Shown: positions 11,091 to 20,062, numbered from the stretch's first letter. The stretch: 64,000 nt of DNA from Tropicibacter naphthalenivorans (GCF_900176475.1 NZ_FWXX01000001.1:558001-622000); one strand, 5' to 3'. The notes: generated by a model from the letters alone, not told the origin. Numbers and translations: made by a program.

Positions 11091-12983
11091 ATGGGCTACC
11101 AAGACGTTTACGACAGCTGGAAATCCAACCCCGAAGGGTTCTGGATGGAAGCGGCAGAGGCCATTTCCTGGGACAAGAAACCCTCCAAGGCGCTGAGCGA
11201 CCTTGGCGATCACATGTACGAATGGTTCGCCGACGGCATGGTGAACACCTGCTACAACGCCGTGGACCGCCACGTCGAAGCAGGCCGCGGCGAGCAGACC
11301 GCGATCATCTACGACAGCCCCATCACCCACACCAAGCGCGAAATCAGCTATGTTGAGCTGCGCAACCGTGTGGCGAACCTTGCGGGCGCGCTGCGCGCCA
11401 AGGGCATCGAAAAGGGCGACCGCGTCATCATCTACATGCCGATGATCCCCGAAGCGCTCGAGGCCATGCTGGCCTGCGCCCGTCTTGGGGCCGTGCACTC
11501 GGTTGTCTTCGGCGGGTTCGCCGCCAACGAGCTGGCCGTGCGCATCGACGACGCCAAGCCCAAGGCGATCATTGCGGCAAGCTGCGGGATGGAACCGGGC
11601 CGCGTCGTCCACTACAAGCCGCTGCTGGACGGAGCCATTGATCTGGCCGAGCACAAGCCGGACTTTTGCGTGATCTTCCAGCGCGAACAAGAGGTTGCGC
11701 AGCTGGTAGAGGGCCGCGACTTTAACTGGCATGGATTCCAGTACGGCGTTGAGCCGGCGGACTGTGTCCCGGTCGAAGGCAACCATCCCGCCTATATCCT
11801 CTATACTTCCGGCACCACCGGCCAGCCCAAGGGCGTCGTGCGCCCCACCGGCGGGCATCTGGTCGCGCTGAACTGGACCATGAAGAACGTCTACAACGTC
11901 GACCCCGGCGATGTGTTCTGGGCCGCCTCGGACGTGGGCTGGGTCGTGGGCCACAGCTATATCTGCTACGGCCCGCTGATCCACGGCAACACCACCATCG
12001 TCTTCGAAGGCAAGCCGGTCGGCACCCCCGACGCGGGCACCTTTTGGCGGGTGATCTCCGAGCACAAGGTCAAGACCTTCTTTACTGCCCCCACCGCCTT
12101 CCGCGCCGTGAAACGCGAGGACCCCAAGGGCGAATACGTCAAGAAATACGACCTGTCCTGCCTTGACCAAGTGTTCCTTGCGGGCGAGCGCGCCGATCCC
12201 GACACCATCGTCTGGGCGCAGGAGCAGCTGCAAAAGCCGATCATCGACCACTGGTGGCAGACCGAAATCGGCTATCCGGCGGTCTGCAACCCGGTTGGCA
12301 TCGAACTGTTGCCGGTCAAGCTGGGCAGCCCCTCGGTGCCGCTGCCGGGCTTTGACATGCAGGTGCTGGACGAGGGCGGCAACCCGCTGCCTGCGGGCGA
12401 GCTGGGCGCGATTGCCGCCAAGCTGCCGCTGCCGCCGGGCACGCTGCCGACGCTGTGGAACGCCGACGACCGCTTCCGCAAGAGCTATCTGACCACCTTC
12501 CCCGGTTACTATGAAACCGGCGATGCGGGCATGATCGACGAAGACGGCTATGTCTACATCATGGCGCGCACCGATGACGTCATCAACGTGGCGGGCCACC
12601 GTCTGTCCACCGGCGGCATGGAAGAGGTGCTGTCCGGCCATCCCGACGTCGCCGAATGCGCGGTGATCGGCGTGACCGACCAGCTCAAGGGCCAGCTGCC
12701 GCTGGGCTTTTTGTGCCTGAACGCCGGCTGCAACCGCGAGCACGCCGAAATCGTCGCTGAATGCGTCAAACTGGTGCGCGAAAAGATCGGCCCCGTGGCG
12801 GCGTTCAAATTGGCCTGCGTGGTGGACCGCCTGCCCAAGACCCGCTCGGGCAAGATCCTGCGCGCCACCATGGTCAAGATCGCCGACAACGAAGAGTTCA
12901 AGATGCCCGCGACCATCGACGACCCGGCGATCCTCGACGAGATCCGCGAGGCGCTGCAAACGCTGGGCTACGCCAAAGGGTGA
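11091..12983 (+). CDS. prpE: Propionyl-CoA synthetase
   Basis: The 630-residue product activates propionate (acetate less well) to the CoA ester through an acyl-adenylate. AMP-binding core motifs are YILYTSGTTGQPKGVVR, then DHWWQTEIGYP, YETGDAGMIDEDGYVYI and LPKTRSGKILR, whose lysine is the adenylation lysine. The NWTMKNVYN and ASDVGWVVGHSYICYGPL stretches match the PrpE/Acs group rather than long-chain ligases. An AAGGAGG ribosome-binding site precedes the ATG by about six bases. A cluster of TTTGCAAA boxes upstream suggests control by a propionyl-CoA-type regulator, and a strong terminator follows. Confidence 0.92.
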   Translation: MGYQDVYDSWKSNPEGFWMEAAEAISWDKKPSKALSDLGDHMYEWFADGMVNTCYNAVDRHVEAGRGEQTAIIYDSPITHTKREISYVELRNRVANLAGALRAKGIEKGDRVIIYMPMIPEALEAMLACARLGAVHSVVFGGFAANELAVRIDDAKPKAIIAASCGMEPGRVVHYKPLLDGAIDLAEHKPDFCVIFQREQEVAQLVEGRDFNWHGFQYGVEPADCVPVEGNHPAYILYTSGTTGQPKGVVRPTGGHLVALNWTMKNVYNVDPGDVFWAASDVGWVVGHSYICYGPLIHGNTTIVFEGKPVGTPDAGTFWRVISEHKVKTFFTAPTAFRAVKREDPKGEYVKKYDLSCLDQVFLAGERADPDTIVWAQEQLQKPIIDHWWQTEIGYPAVCNPVGIELLPVKLGSPSVPLPGFDMQVLDEGGNPLPAGELGAIAAKLPLPPGTLPTLWNADDRFRKSYLTTFPGYYETGDAGMIDEDGYVYIMARTDDVINVAGHRLSTGGMEEVLSGHPDVAECAVIGVTDQLKGQLPLGFLCLNAGCNREHAEIVAECVKLVREKIGPVAAFKLACVVDRLPKTRSGKILRATMVKIADNEEFKMPATIDDPAILDEIREALQTLGYAKG

Positions 12984-13003
12984 CCCCTGCTGCACCTTGG
13001 ATC

Positions 13004-13030
13004 AAAGGCCGCCCTCGGGTGGCCTTTTTT
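13004..13030 (+). terminator. Intrinsic terminator of prpE
   Basis: The hairpin AAAGGCCGCC-CTCG-GGTGGCCTTTTTT has a seven-pair stem (one G-T pair) followed by six T. It begins 21 bases after the prpE stop codon. Confidence 0.85.
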
Positions 13031-13069
13031 CATGCGTTCTCCCCTGCGCAGCCAAGGGCGCGGGCGCAC

Positions 13070-13170
13070 AAAAAAAGGGCGCCCGTTGCCGGGACGCCCT
13101 TGGTAATAGTTACCAAAACAGGCGATATCGGCGCGGCAGACCCAGGCTTGGGGATAAGAGCCTGCCGCGC
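13070..13170 (-). ncRNA. Candidate small RNA (about 100 nt)
   Basis: Read on the minus strand, the RNA would start near 13170. It would contain (1) a hairpin with perfect 9-bp arms GCGCGGCAG / CTGCCGCGC (13131-13170) and an inner CCCA-AGCC-TGGG stem, (2) a second hairpin TTGGTAA-CTA-TTACCAA (13100-13116), and (3) an 11-bp terminator stem with one bulged A (13075-13101) followed by T on the minus strand. A TATGAT -10 hexamer lies at 13176-13181, six to seven bases before the first stem; the -35 is weak. No coding frame explains these structures. Nothing else recognisable is seen in 13186-13411. Confidence 0.6.
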
Positions 13171-13411
13171 TCGACATCATAATGGGTATGGCAGGGTCGC
13201 TGTGATCGACTCAAAATACATGTCTCGCACAATCGCCACACTCACGCGAAGCGACCCTGACGTGCTGCGGGCGCGAAAATTTCGCCCGAACACCGCCTCC
13301 ATACCACAGGTCCACGAAACCAGCGCAAAGGTTGAAGAGAGCGAGCACTCACTCGCTCGTACTGACATTGCGAACCTGTGTTAAAGAATGCTTAACTGAG
13401 TCGAGATTGCC

Positions 13412-13427
13412 TGTGATCCAGATCACA
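13412..13427. promoter_or_regulatory. CRP-type operator upstream of a Crp/Fnr gene
   Basis: TGTGATCCAGATCACA is a perfect palindrome and matches the CRP consensus TGTGA-N6-TCACA exactly. It ends 28 bases before the ATG of a Crp/Fnr family regulator, a position suited to autorepression because it would overlap the promoter or early leader. Confidence 0.75.
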
Positions 13428-13455
13428 CCCCAAGTCATTTTTGACGGAGCCGTCG

Positions 13456-14157
13456 ATGAGTATTGCAGAAAATGCGGCCCCCCGGCCCAAGGGAATCATC
13501 TTTGGCGCGCTCTCGCGCGAAGACTTGCACGCTTTGCGCGAACGCGCTACCCCGATTCACTATCCCGCCAACCGGCAGATCTTTGCCATGGGAGAATCGG
13601 ACCAGACCATGCTGCTGGTGGAAACGGGCCGCGTGCAGATCAGCGTCACCTCTGCCGAAGGCCGCCGTTCGATCATCGCCCAGCTGGGCCCCGGTGACGT
13701 GGTGGGCGAGATGGCGGCGCTGGATGGCGGGCCGCGCAGCGCCTTTGCCACCGCCGCAGGCCATGTGACGGGGCGGCTGCTGACCCGGCCTGCGCTGCTC
13801 GACTTTCTCAAGACCCGCCCCGAAGTGGCGATCTCCATCATCGAAACCCTGTGCCAGCGGCTGCGCAGCACCAACGACCAACTCGCCGGTCTCGCCCTGA
13901 AAAACGGCCCGACCCGGCTTGCGCGCGTGCTGGCGCAACTCTTCGACACATGGGGCACGCAGGCCGAGGACGGCGTTCTGCTGGCGGGCAGCTTTACCCA
14001 GACGGAACTCGGCGACATGGCGGGCCTGACCCGCGAGACGGTCAACCGCCTGATCCGAAGCTGGGACGACGCAGGCATCCTGCGCCGCGAAAAGGACAAG
14101 CTGGTGCTGCTCGACGCGGACGCGCTCGACGACATCGCCACCGCCGAGGCGGAGTGA
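13456..14157 (+). CDS. Crp/Fnr family transcriptional regulator
   Basis: The 233-residue product has an N-terminal cyclic-nucleotide-binding-type beta-roll (about residues 20-130, with GPGDVVGEMAALDGGPRSA as the phosphate-binding-cassette-like turn) and a C-terminal winged helix with the recognition motif FTQTELGDMAGLTRETVNRLI (about residues 170-190). The E-T-V-N-R of the recognition helix is close to the CRP pattern RETVxR, in agreement with the CRP-type palindrome just upstream. No N-terminal cysteine cluster for an Fe-S centre is present, so it is not FNR. The effector is unknown. It is convergent with nadK. Confidence 0.85.
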   Translation: MSIAENAAPRPKGIIFGALSREDLHALRERATPIHYPANRQIFAMGESDQTMLLVETGRVQISVTSAEGRRSIIAQLGPGDVVGEMAALDGGPRSAFATAAGHVTGRLLTRPALLDFLKTRPEVAISIIETLCQRLRSTNDQLAGLALKNGPTRLARVLAQLFDTWGTQAEDGVLLAGSFTQTELGDMAGLTRETVNRLIRSWDDAGILRREKDKLVLLDADALDDIATAEAE

Positions 14158-14161
14158 CGTC

Positions 14162-14206
14162 TGCGGGACGGTGGGCGGGGCGTCTTTCGCAGAAAGAGCG
14201 CCGTCC
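14162..14206 (+). repeat. Dispersed palindromic repeat, copy 1
   Basis: It begins with the 20 bases TGCGGGACGGTGGGCGGGGC, shared exactly with copies at 18337 and 29534. An inner hairpin CTTTC-GCA-GAAAG follows and is flanked by GGCG/CGCC and GGAC/GTCC arms. It lies between the convergent ends of the Crp/Fnr gene and nadK. It has no T run and so is not an ordinary intrinsic terminator. Confidence 0.75.
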
Positions 14207-14215
14207 AGCGCCCCG

Positions 14216-14977
14216 CTAGACGAATTGCTCGCGAATCAACCGCTCTTCCAGCCCGTGACCCGGATCGAACAAAACCCGATGGGCAATCGACGGCTCTGAC
14301 CGGATATGCACCTGCACCACGTCGCGCACCGCGTTGCTGTCCGCCTCGGCCATGACCGGGCGCTTGTCCGCCTCTAATACGTCAAAGCGGACCTCCGCCG
14401 CCTTGGGCAACAGCGCCCCGCGCCAGCGCCGGGGCCGGAACGCCGCCACCGCCGTCAGCGCCAGCACATCGGCGCCAATCGGCAGGATCGGCCCGTGCGC
14501 TGAATAGTTGTACGCCGTGGACCCCGCAGGCGTCGCCAGCAGCGCACCGTCGCAGATCAGCTCGGGCATCCGCACCTTGCTATCCACCGAGATCTGCAAC
14601 TTCGCCGCCTGCGGGCCTTGCCGCAGCAAGGACACCTCGTTGATCGCCAGCGCCCGATGCTCTGACCCATCGGCGCAAATGGCCCGCATTCCCAAGGGGT
14701 TGATCACCGCCTCTTCGGCGCTTTGCAGCCGCTCGACCAGCCCGTGCTCGGAATACTCGTTCATCAAGAAACCGACCGTGCCCCGGTTCATCCCGTAGAC
14801 GGGGGCTGCGTTTTCCTGCGTGCGGTGCAGCGTCTGCAACATGAACCCGTCACCGCCAAGGGCCACGATCACATCGGCCCCCTGCTCGGCGTGATCGCCA
14901 TAGCGCCGCGTCAGCCCGGCCAGCGCCGCCTGCGCAATCGGCGCGCGTGACGCACAAAAGGCAATCCGTAAAGACAT
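14216..14977 (-). CDS. nadK: NAD kinase
   Basis: The 253-residue product phosphorylates NAD to NADP. The family signature [12 protein letters not shown] (about residues 39-50) holds the ATP/NAD-binding GGDG, and the second motif [21 protein letters not shown] is typical. NadK of alphaproteobacteria is about this short. The ATG at 14977 (MSLRIAF) was preferred to an upstream in-frame start at 15022 because the extra residues are not conserved-looking. It diverges from glyA. Confidence 0.93.
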   Translation of the reverse strand: MSLRIAFCASRAPIAQAALAGLTRRYGDHAEQGADVIVALGGDGFMLQTLHRTQENAAPVYGMNRGTVGFLMNEYSEHGLVERLQSAEEAVINPLGMRAICADGSEHRALAINEVSLLRQGPQAAKLQISVDSKVRMPELICDGALLATPAGSTAYNYSAHGPILPIGADVLALTAVAAFRPRRWRGALLPKAAEVRFDVLEADKRPVMAEADSNAVRDVVQVHIRSEPSIAHRVLFDPGHGLEERLIREQFV

Positions 14978-15147
14978 GGGCGCGGGTTTCCTGTTCACTC
15001 CAATTGCCCCCGAAACAACCACAAAGCCACCGGAACCGCCAGATATGCCGTAAGATTAATGTCCTGCGTCGGTTTACAACCTTTGCCCTCGCGCCGCTTT
15101 CCGTTACATGAACGGCGAAATTCCCGGATTCTCTATGGAGTAGGACG

Positions 15148-16443
15148 ATGAACGCATCCATCCGTGACGACGGTTTCTTTACCGAAACCCTTTCTTCCCG
15201 TGACCCCGAGCTGTTTGCCTCGATCACCGGCGAGCTGGGCCGCCAGCGCGACGAGATCGAGCTGATCGCCTCGGAAAACATCGTCAGCCGCGCCGTCATG
15301 GAGGCGCAAGGCTCTGTCATGACGAACAAATACGCCGAAGGTTATCCGGGCCGTCGCTACTACGGTGGCTGTGATTTCGTCGACGTGGCGGAAAACCTCG
15401 CGATTGAGCGCGCCAAGCAGCTGTTCGGCTGTGAATTCGCCAACGTCCAGCCCAACTCTGGCTCTCAGGCCAACCAGGGCGTGTTCACCGCGCTGATCAA
15501 GCCCGGCGACACCATCCTTGGCATGTCGCTGGATGCCGGCGGCCACCTGACCCACGGCGCCGCGCCGAACCAGTCGGGCAAGTGGTTCAAGGCCGTTCAG
15601 TACGGTGTGCGCCAGCAGGACAACATGCTCGACTACGATCAGGTCGAAGCGCTCGCCAAGGAACACCAGCCCAAGCTGATCATCGCCGGCGGCTCTGCCA
15701 TCCCGCGCCAGATCGACTTTGCCCGGATGCGCGAGATCGCCGATATGGTCGGTGCCTACCTGCACGTGGACATGGCCCACTTTGCCGGTCTGGTCGCCGC
15801 AGGCGAGCACCCCAGCCCCTTCCCGCACGCCCACGTGGCCACCACCACCACGCACAAGACCCTGCGCGGTCCGCGCGGCGGCATGATCCTGACCAACGAC
15901 GAAGCGCTGGCCAAGAAAATCAACTCGGCGATCTTCCCCGGCATTCAGGGCGGCCCCCTGATGCACGTGATCGCGGCCAAGGCCGTGGCCTTTGGCGAGG
16001 CGCTGCGCCCCGAGTTCAAGACCTACCAGCAGCAGGTCATCAAGAACGCGCAGGCTCTGTCCGATCAGCTGATCAAGGGCGGCCTCGACACCGTGACCCA
16101 CGGCACTGACACCCACGTGGTGCTGGTCGACCTGCGCCCCAAGGGCGTCAAAGGCAACGCCACCGAAAAGGCTCTGGGCCGCGCGCACATCACCTGCAAC
16201 AAGAACGGCGTGCCGTTTGACCCCGAAAAGCCGACCATCACCTCGGGCATCCGTCTGGGCTCTCCGGCTGGCACGACCCGAGGCTTTGGTGAGGCAGAGT
16301 TCCGCCAGATCGCCGATTGGATCATCGAAGTGGTCGACGGTCTGGCCGCCAACGGCGAAGACGGCAACGCCGAGGTCGAAGCCAAGGTCAAGGCCGAGGT
16401 CGAAGCCCTTTGCAAGCAGTTCCCGATCTACCCCGAGCTGTAA
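15148..16443 (+). CDS. glyA: Serine hydroxymethyltransferase
   Basis: The 431-residue pyridoxal-phosphate enzyme interconverts serine and glycine with tetrahydrofolate, the main source of one-carbon units. The PLP lysine lies in [14 protein letters not shown] (about residues 233-246), and the substrate region [11 protein letters not shown] and [10 protein letters not shown] are typical. ATG at 15148 has GGAGTAGG before it. The leader contains CCGTT-N5-AACGG (15101-15115), a weak operator candidate; no known riboswitch fold was recognised there. Confidence 0.97.
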   Translation: MNASIRDDGFFTETLSSRDPELFASITGELGRQRDEIELIASENIVSRAVMEAQGSVMTNKYAEGYPGRRYYGGCDFVDVAENLAIERAKQLFGCEFANVQPNSGSQANQGVFTALIKPGDTILGMSLDAGGHLTHGAAPNQSGKWFKAVQYGVRQQDNMLDYDQVEALAKEHQPKLIIAGGSAIPRQIDFARMREIADMVGAYLHVDMAHFAGLVAAGEHPSPFPHAHVATTTTHKTLRGPRGGMILTNDEALAKKINSAIFPGIQGGPLMHVIAAKAVAFGEALRPEFKTYQQQVIKNAQALSDQLIKGGLDTVTHGTDTHVVLVDLRPKGVKGNATEKALGRAHITCNKNGVPFDPEKPTITSGIRLGSPAGTTRGFGEAEFRQIADWIIEVVDGLAANGEDGNAEVEAKVKAEVEALCKQFPIYPEL

Positions 16444-16468
16444 TCGCTTGATCCCTTAGGGATTTCTC

Positions 16469-16504
16469 AGCGGGCCGTTCCTTTTCGGGGCGGCCCGTTT
16501 GCTT
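16469..16504 (+). terminator. Terminator of glyA
   Basis: CGGGCCG (16471-16477) pairs with CGGCCCG (16491-16497), followed by TTTGCTTT. It lies 25 bases after the glyA stop. Confidence 0.75.
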
Positions 16505-16564
16505 TGGCCCATGGGTCAGGCAAACCCCACTCGCCGGGCGCCCCGCCCCATGCGATCAAGGTGC

Positions 16565-17473
16565 ATGACCTCGACCCGCAGCATCGAACGCCGCCTTGGC
16601 GACTGGACCCGCGCCCACCTGCCCGCAGGCCTGCGCGAATTCACCATGTTCCTGCTCAAACAGGCGTGGGCCTGCCTCTTTGGCTTTCTCATGCTGGGCG
16701 GGCTTCTGGTCAGCGACCGGATCTGGCAAGACGGCTGGGCCTTGGCGCGCTACGACGCCTTGCTGATCTACGCGGTGGCGATCCAGGCCAGCTTTCTGGC
16801 GTTGCGTCTGGAAACCCTGCAAGAGGCGCGCGTCATCCTGCTGTTCCACCTCACCGGCACCGCGATGGAGCTGTTCAAGGTCAACGCGGGCAGCTGGGCC
16901 TACCCGGAACCCGCTGTCATGAAGTTCTACGGCGTGCCGCTGTTCTCGGGCTTTATGTACGCCGCCGTGGGCAGCTACATGGCGCGGGTGATCCGCATCT
17001 TTGACATGCGGTTCGCGCCCTACCCGCCGTTCTGGGTCTCGGTCCTGCTGGCCGGGGCGATCTACGTCAACTTCTTTGCGCATCACTATCTGCCTGACGT
17101 GCGCTGGGTCTTGATCGCCGCGACGCTGATGATCTTTGCCCGCACCCGCGTGTGGTTCACCATCGGGCAGACCCCGCGCTGGATGCCCCTGCCGCTGGCC
17201 GCTTTCCTGACCTCGATTTTCCTATGGATCGCCGAGAATATCGGAACGAACACAGGCACTTGGCTCTACGCCGGACAGACCGAGTTCGATCTCGTGCACC
17301 TGTCCAAGATGGGCTCTTGGTACATGCTGCTGTACGTCAGTTTCACCACCGTCACGCTGGTGGTCCGCGATGTGCTGTCCCGCGCGCCGCTCAGGCCACA
17401 AGGATCAGCGCCACGATCGACACCGTCAGAACCGCGATCCCCATCAGCTCCAGACGCGACACCTTCTCTTTGA
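16565..17473 (+). CDS. DUF817 family membrane protein, 3' end antisense to EamA gene
   Basis: The 302-residue product has about eight hydrophobic segments from residue 30 to 270, and the conserved-looking stretches HLTGTAMELFKVNAGSWAYPE and WIAENIGTNTGTWLYAGQ point to DUF817, a family of membrane proteins of unknown function. The C-terminal ~28 residues (after VVRDVLSRAPLR) are a Pro/Ser/Arg-rich tail encoded entirely antisense to the end of the next gene, so the natural stop may have been lost. The ATG at 16565 has AAGG just upstream; an ATG at 16550 is an alternative. Confidence 0.8.
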   Translation: MTSTRSIERRLGDWTRAHLPAGLREFTMFLLKQAWACLFGFLMLGGLLVSDRIWQDGWALARYDALLIYAVAIQASFLALRLETLQEARVILLFHLTGTAMELFKVNAGSWAYPEPAVMKFYGVPLFSGFMYAAVGSYMARVIRIFDMRFAPYPPFWVSVLLAGAIYVNFFAHHYLPDVRWVLIAATLMIFARTRVWFTIGQTPRWMPLPLAAFLTSIFLWIAENIGTNTGTWLYAGQTEFDLVHLSKMGSWYMLLYVSFTTVTLVVRDVLSRAPLRPQGSAPRSTPSEPRSPSAPDATPSL

Positions 17474-18293
17474 AGAACAGCACCGAGGCCGCCAGCGACA
17501 GGATCAGCTCGACCTGCCCCACCGCATAGACATAGGCGGCGGTCTGCAAGGTGAAGGCGGTGAACCACCCCAGCGTCCCCGCCATGGAGGTCGCGCCCAT
17601 CCAGACGGCGGTCTTGCGTGCCGCCCAAACGGCCCGCAGTTGGCCGGGCTCACGCCACGCCAGCCACGCCGCCAGCGACAACGCCTGAAGCACCGTCACG
17701 CCCACGACAGAGATGGCGGCGCGCAGCAGCGGGTCTTCGCTGGGCACCTGCAAGGTCGCGGCGCGATAGCCAACCCCCGCCACAGCAAAGAAAAACCCCG
17801 ACCCGACGCCCAAGACCACCGCGCGGCTGCGCAGCCCCGCGAACAGCGCGTTTATGTCCCCCGGCGTGCGCGACAGCATCAATACGCCGATCAGGCCTAG
17901 CCCGATGGCCGCCCAACCGCTCAGGCTGATCGCCTCGCCCAGGACGACAAAGGCCAACAAGGCGGTCTGGATGACTTCGGTTTTCTTGAGGGTGATCCCC
18001 ACGGCGAAATTGCGCGTGGCAAAGGTCATGACGACCAGAACCGTGGCAAGGATCTGCCCCGCGCCGCCCACAACGGTCCAGCCCCAGAACCCCGCGTTTA
18101 GCCGGGGCAAGGACGCGCCGCTGACCCACAGATACCCCGCCAAGGTCACCCAAGCGAAGGGCATCGCATAGGCGAACCGCGCAAAGGTACTGCCCGTGGC
18201 GGTCAAGGCCCCGCTGGCCAAGACCTTTTGCAGCATGAACCGCACGGTTTGAAAGCTCGCGGCGGCAAGGGTGGCAATGATCCATAACTCCAT
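17391..18293 (-). CDS. EamA/DMT-family permease
   Basis: The 300-residue protein has about ten hydrophobic segments arranged as two EamA repeats; the second repeat starts near residue 150 (RSRAVVLGVGSGFFFAVAGV). This is the drug/metabolite transporter fold, used for metabolite export or uptake; the substrate is not predictable. The start MELWIIATLAA at 18293 begins directly with the first membrane helix. Its last 83 bases overlap the convergent DUF817 gene. Confidence 0.85.
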   Translation of the reverse strand: MELWIIATLAAASFQTVRFMLQKVLASGALTATGSTFARFAYAMPFAWVTLAGYLWVSGASLPRLNAGFWGWTVVGGAGQILATVLVVMTFATRNFAVGITLKKTEVIQTALLAFVVLGEAISLSGWAAIGLGLIGVLMLSRTPGDINALFAGLRSRAVVLGVGSGFFFAVAGVGYRAATLQVPSEDPLLRAAISVVGVTVLQALSLAAWLAWREPGQLRAVWAARKTAVWMGATSMAGTLGWFTAFTLQTAAYVYAVGQVELILSLAASVLFFKEKVSRLELMGIAVLTVSIVALILVA

Positions 18294-18336
18294 GCCGCCA
18301 GCTATACGCAGCGCGCCGCAAAAGGCCAGCACGCGT

Positions 18337-18382
18337 TGCGGGACGGTGGGCGGGGCGACTTTCGCAGAAAGAGCGCCGTCCC
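18337..18382 (+). repeat. Dispersed palindromic repeat, copy 2
   Basis: Nearly identical to copy 1 (one changed base next to the inner hairpin) and ends GCCGTCCC, so the outer arms GGGACGG/CCGTCCC pair fully. It lies between two minus-strand genes, the aldo/keto reductase and the EamA permease. Confidence 0.8.
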
Positions 18383-18392
18383 GCCGTCCGCC

Positions 18393-19439
18393 TTAATAGG
18401 GCATCGGATGCGCCTTGTGCGTGGCGTCCAGCGCCGCAAGCAGCTCGTCGCTCAGCGTCACATCCGCCGCGCCAAGCGCGTGTTCCAACTGCGCAATGGT
18501 CGTCGCGCCAAAGATCGACGAGGCCACGAAAGGCCGCCGCGCCGACCACGCCAGCGCCATATGCACCGGGTCGATCCCGAACTTCTGCGCCACGTCCAGA
18601 TAGGCCTGCGCCGCGGGCAAGACCCGATCCGTCGCGCGCCCGCCCATCTGCTCGTTGATCGACATGCGAGAGCCCTCGGGCACCGCGCCGCCTTGGTACT
18701 TGCCGGTGAGGTACCCCGCCGCCAAGGGCGAGAACGGCAACAGCCCGACCTCTTCGTGCACCATCAATTCGGCCAGGTCGGTATCCGCCAGACGGCACAG
18801 CAAGCTGTATTCGTTCTGGATCGAGGCGACCCGCGGCCCGCCCATGCGCTCGGCCACCGCCAGCCACTGCGCCGTCCCCCAGGCACTTTCATTCGACAGG
18901 CCAAAGGCGCGAATTGTCCCACGCTCGACCTCGGCTTGCAGCGCGCCGATGCAGTCTTCCATGTCGGCGATGATCTCGGCGCGGCTCATGGCGCATTGTG
19001 ACGGGTCATAGGTCCAGTTCTTGCGGAACATGTAGCTGCCCCGGTTCGGCCAGTGGAACTGGTAAAGGTCGATGTAATCGGTTCGCAGGCGGCGCAGGTT
19101 GCCCTCCAGCGTCTCGCGGATCGTCTTGGACGAAATCGGCGCGCCATCCCGCACCGCCGACCCCTCGCCCGAGTGTTTCGTCGCAAGGATGTAATCGCCC
19201 CGCCGCCCGGTCTTGGCGAACCAGTCTCCGATGATCTCTTCGGTCTTGCCGGTGGTCTCGGCGCGCACCGGGTTCACCGGGTACATCTCGGCGGTGTCCA
19301 TAAAGTTGATGCCCCCGTCAAAGGCGCGCTCGATCTGCGCGTGCGCCTCGTCAAGGCTGGTCTGCGTGCCAAAGGTCATCGTCCCGAGGCACAGCTCGGA
19401 CACCATCAGGCCGCTGCGGCCCAGAGGGTTCATTTTCAT
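18393..19439 (-). CDS. Aldo/keto reductase
   Basis: The 348-residue product is an NADPH-dependent oxidoreductase of the aldo/keto reductase superfamily. The N-terminal LGRSGLMVSELCLGTMTFG and catalytic-region FMDTAEMYPV (Asp and Tyr of the tetrad), LATKHSG (Lys) and QFHWPNRG (His) are visible. It looks closest to the YajO/Tas-type group because of the long insertion and the QNEYSLLCR motif. AGGGCAGG precedes ATG 19439; a second ATG two codons later is possible. It follows the DsrE gene by 84 bases on the same strand. Confidence 0.88.
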   Translation of the reverse strand: MKMNPLGRSGLMVSELCLGTMTFGTQTSLDEAHAQIERAFDGGINFMDTAEMYPVNPVRAETTGKTEEIIGDWFAKTGRRGDYILATKHSGEGSAVRDGAPISSKTIRETLEGNLRRLRTDYIDLYQFHWPNRGSYMFRKNWTYDPSQCAMSRAEIIADMEDCIGALQAEVERGTIRAFGLSNESAWGTAQWLAVAERMGGPRVASIQNEYSLLCRLADTDLAELMVHEEVGLLPFSPLAAGYLTGKYQGGAVPEGSRMSINEQMGGRATDRVLPAAQAYLDVAQKFGIDPVHMALAWSARRPFVASSIFGATTIAQLEHALGAADVTLSDELLAALDATHKAHPMPY

Positions 19440-19523
19440 ATCCTGCCCTTTTCGCATGGAAATTTCGCGTCACGTCGCAGGATGCCCGCCCTCCTGCCCG
19501 ATGACAAGAGAGCGGGCCAGGCC

Positions 19524-19946
19524 TTAGGGCCGGATATACAGGTAACCCTGCGATTGCAGATCCGCGATGCGCACCACGCCGCCCTCGTCGCGGCGGGCAA
19601 AGCCGGGCAGCAGGTCGTCGAGACCCACGCTTTGCGCGTTCATCGTGTTGCCGCAGGCCTCGAACGTGACGCCATCGCCTTGCAGGCTGCTCACGCGGTT
19701 CATGATCTTGTCATTCGCGCCCATCTCGTGAAACGCCTTCAGCGCGGGCCCATGCGCGACAAGCACAATCTCGACGTTTTCAGGCCCGCCCACACCCTTG
19801 ATGTGGTTGGCCATATTGCCCAGCGCAAAGCCGACCTTTTCAACCTCGGACACGTGATAGACAACGCGCAGCTTATCGGCGGCATAAGCCCCGGTCGCCA
19901 TGGTCAGCGCCAGTAAGAGCGCGGAAATCAGTTTAAACGGGTTCAT
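19524..19946 (-). CDS. Secreted DsrE-family protein
   Basis: The 140-residue product has a signal peptide (MNPFKLISALLLALTMATGAYA) and a DsrE/DsrF-like fold (LRVVYHVSEVEK, NVEIVLVAHGPALKAF, FEACGNTMNAQS). The single conserved cysteine in FEACGNTM matches the sulfur-relay position of DsrE-type proteins, here in the periplasm. A strong GGAGGAGGA lies 10 bases before the ATG. It diverges from the ImuA-like gene, and the LexA box lies in the shared gap. Confidence 0.82.
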   Translation of the reverse strand: MNPFKLISALLLALTMATGAYAADKLRVVYHVSEVEKVGFALGNMANHIKGVGGPENVEIVLVAHGPALKAFHEMGANDKIMNRVSSLQGDGVTFEACGNTMNAQSVGLDDLLPGFARRDEGGVVRIADLQSQGYLYIRP

Positions 19947-20030
19947 TTTGGGTCTCCTCCTCCCTGTTCGAAGCTTTACGCTAGCGCAGCCAGCCCCATC
20001 TGTCGCCAGATTTTGCCAAACAAAAATTGA

Positions 20031-20045
20031 GAACAAATAAAGAAC
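20031..20045. promoter_or_regulatory. LexA (SOS) box
   Basis: GAAC-AAATAAA-GAAC is an exact match to the alphaproteobacterial LexA operator GAACN7GAAC (GTTCN7GTTC on the other strand). It ends 17 bases before the ATG of the ImuA-like gene and about 85 bases before the divergent DsrE gene, so the former is the likely target. Confidence 0.8.
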
Positions 20046-20062
20046 ATGATAAACTGCGAGGC

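Noticed and set aside
11067-12995. 642-codon open frame on the minus strand
   Set aside because: It is the exact antisense of prpE, has arginine/histidine/glycine-rich composition and no family features; typical of GC-rich shadow frames.
12968-13368. Short minus-strand open frames between prpE and the Crp/Fnr gene
   Set aside because: They lack ribosome-binding sites and cut across the prpE terminator and the hairpins of the candidate small RNA.
14978-15147. Possible riboswitch in the glyA leader
   Set aside because: Only a weak CCGTT-N5-AACGG inverted repeat is seen; no glycine, SAM or THF riboswitch core could be recognised.
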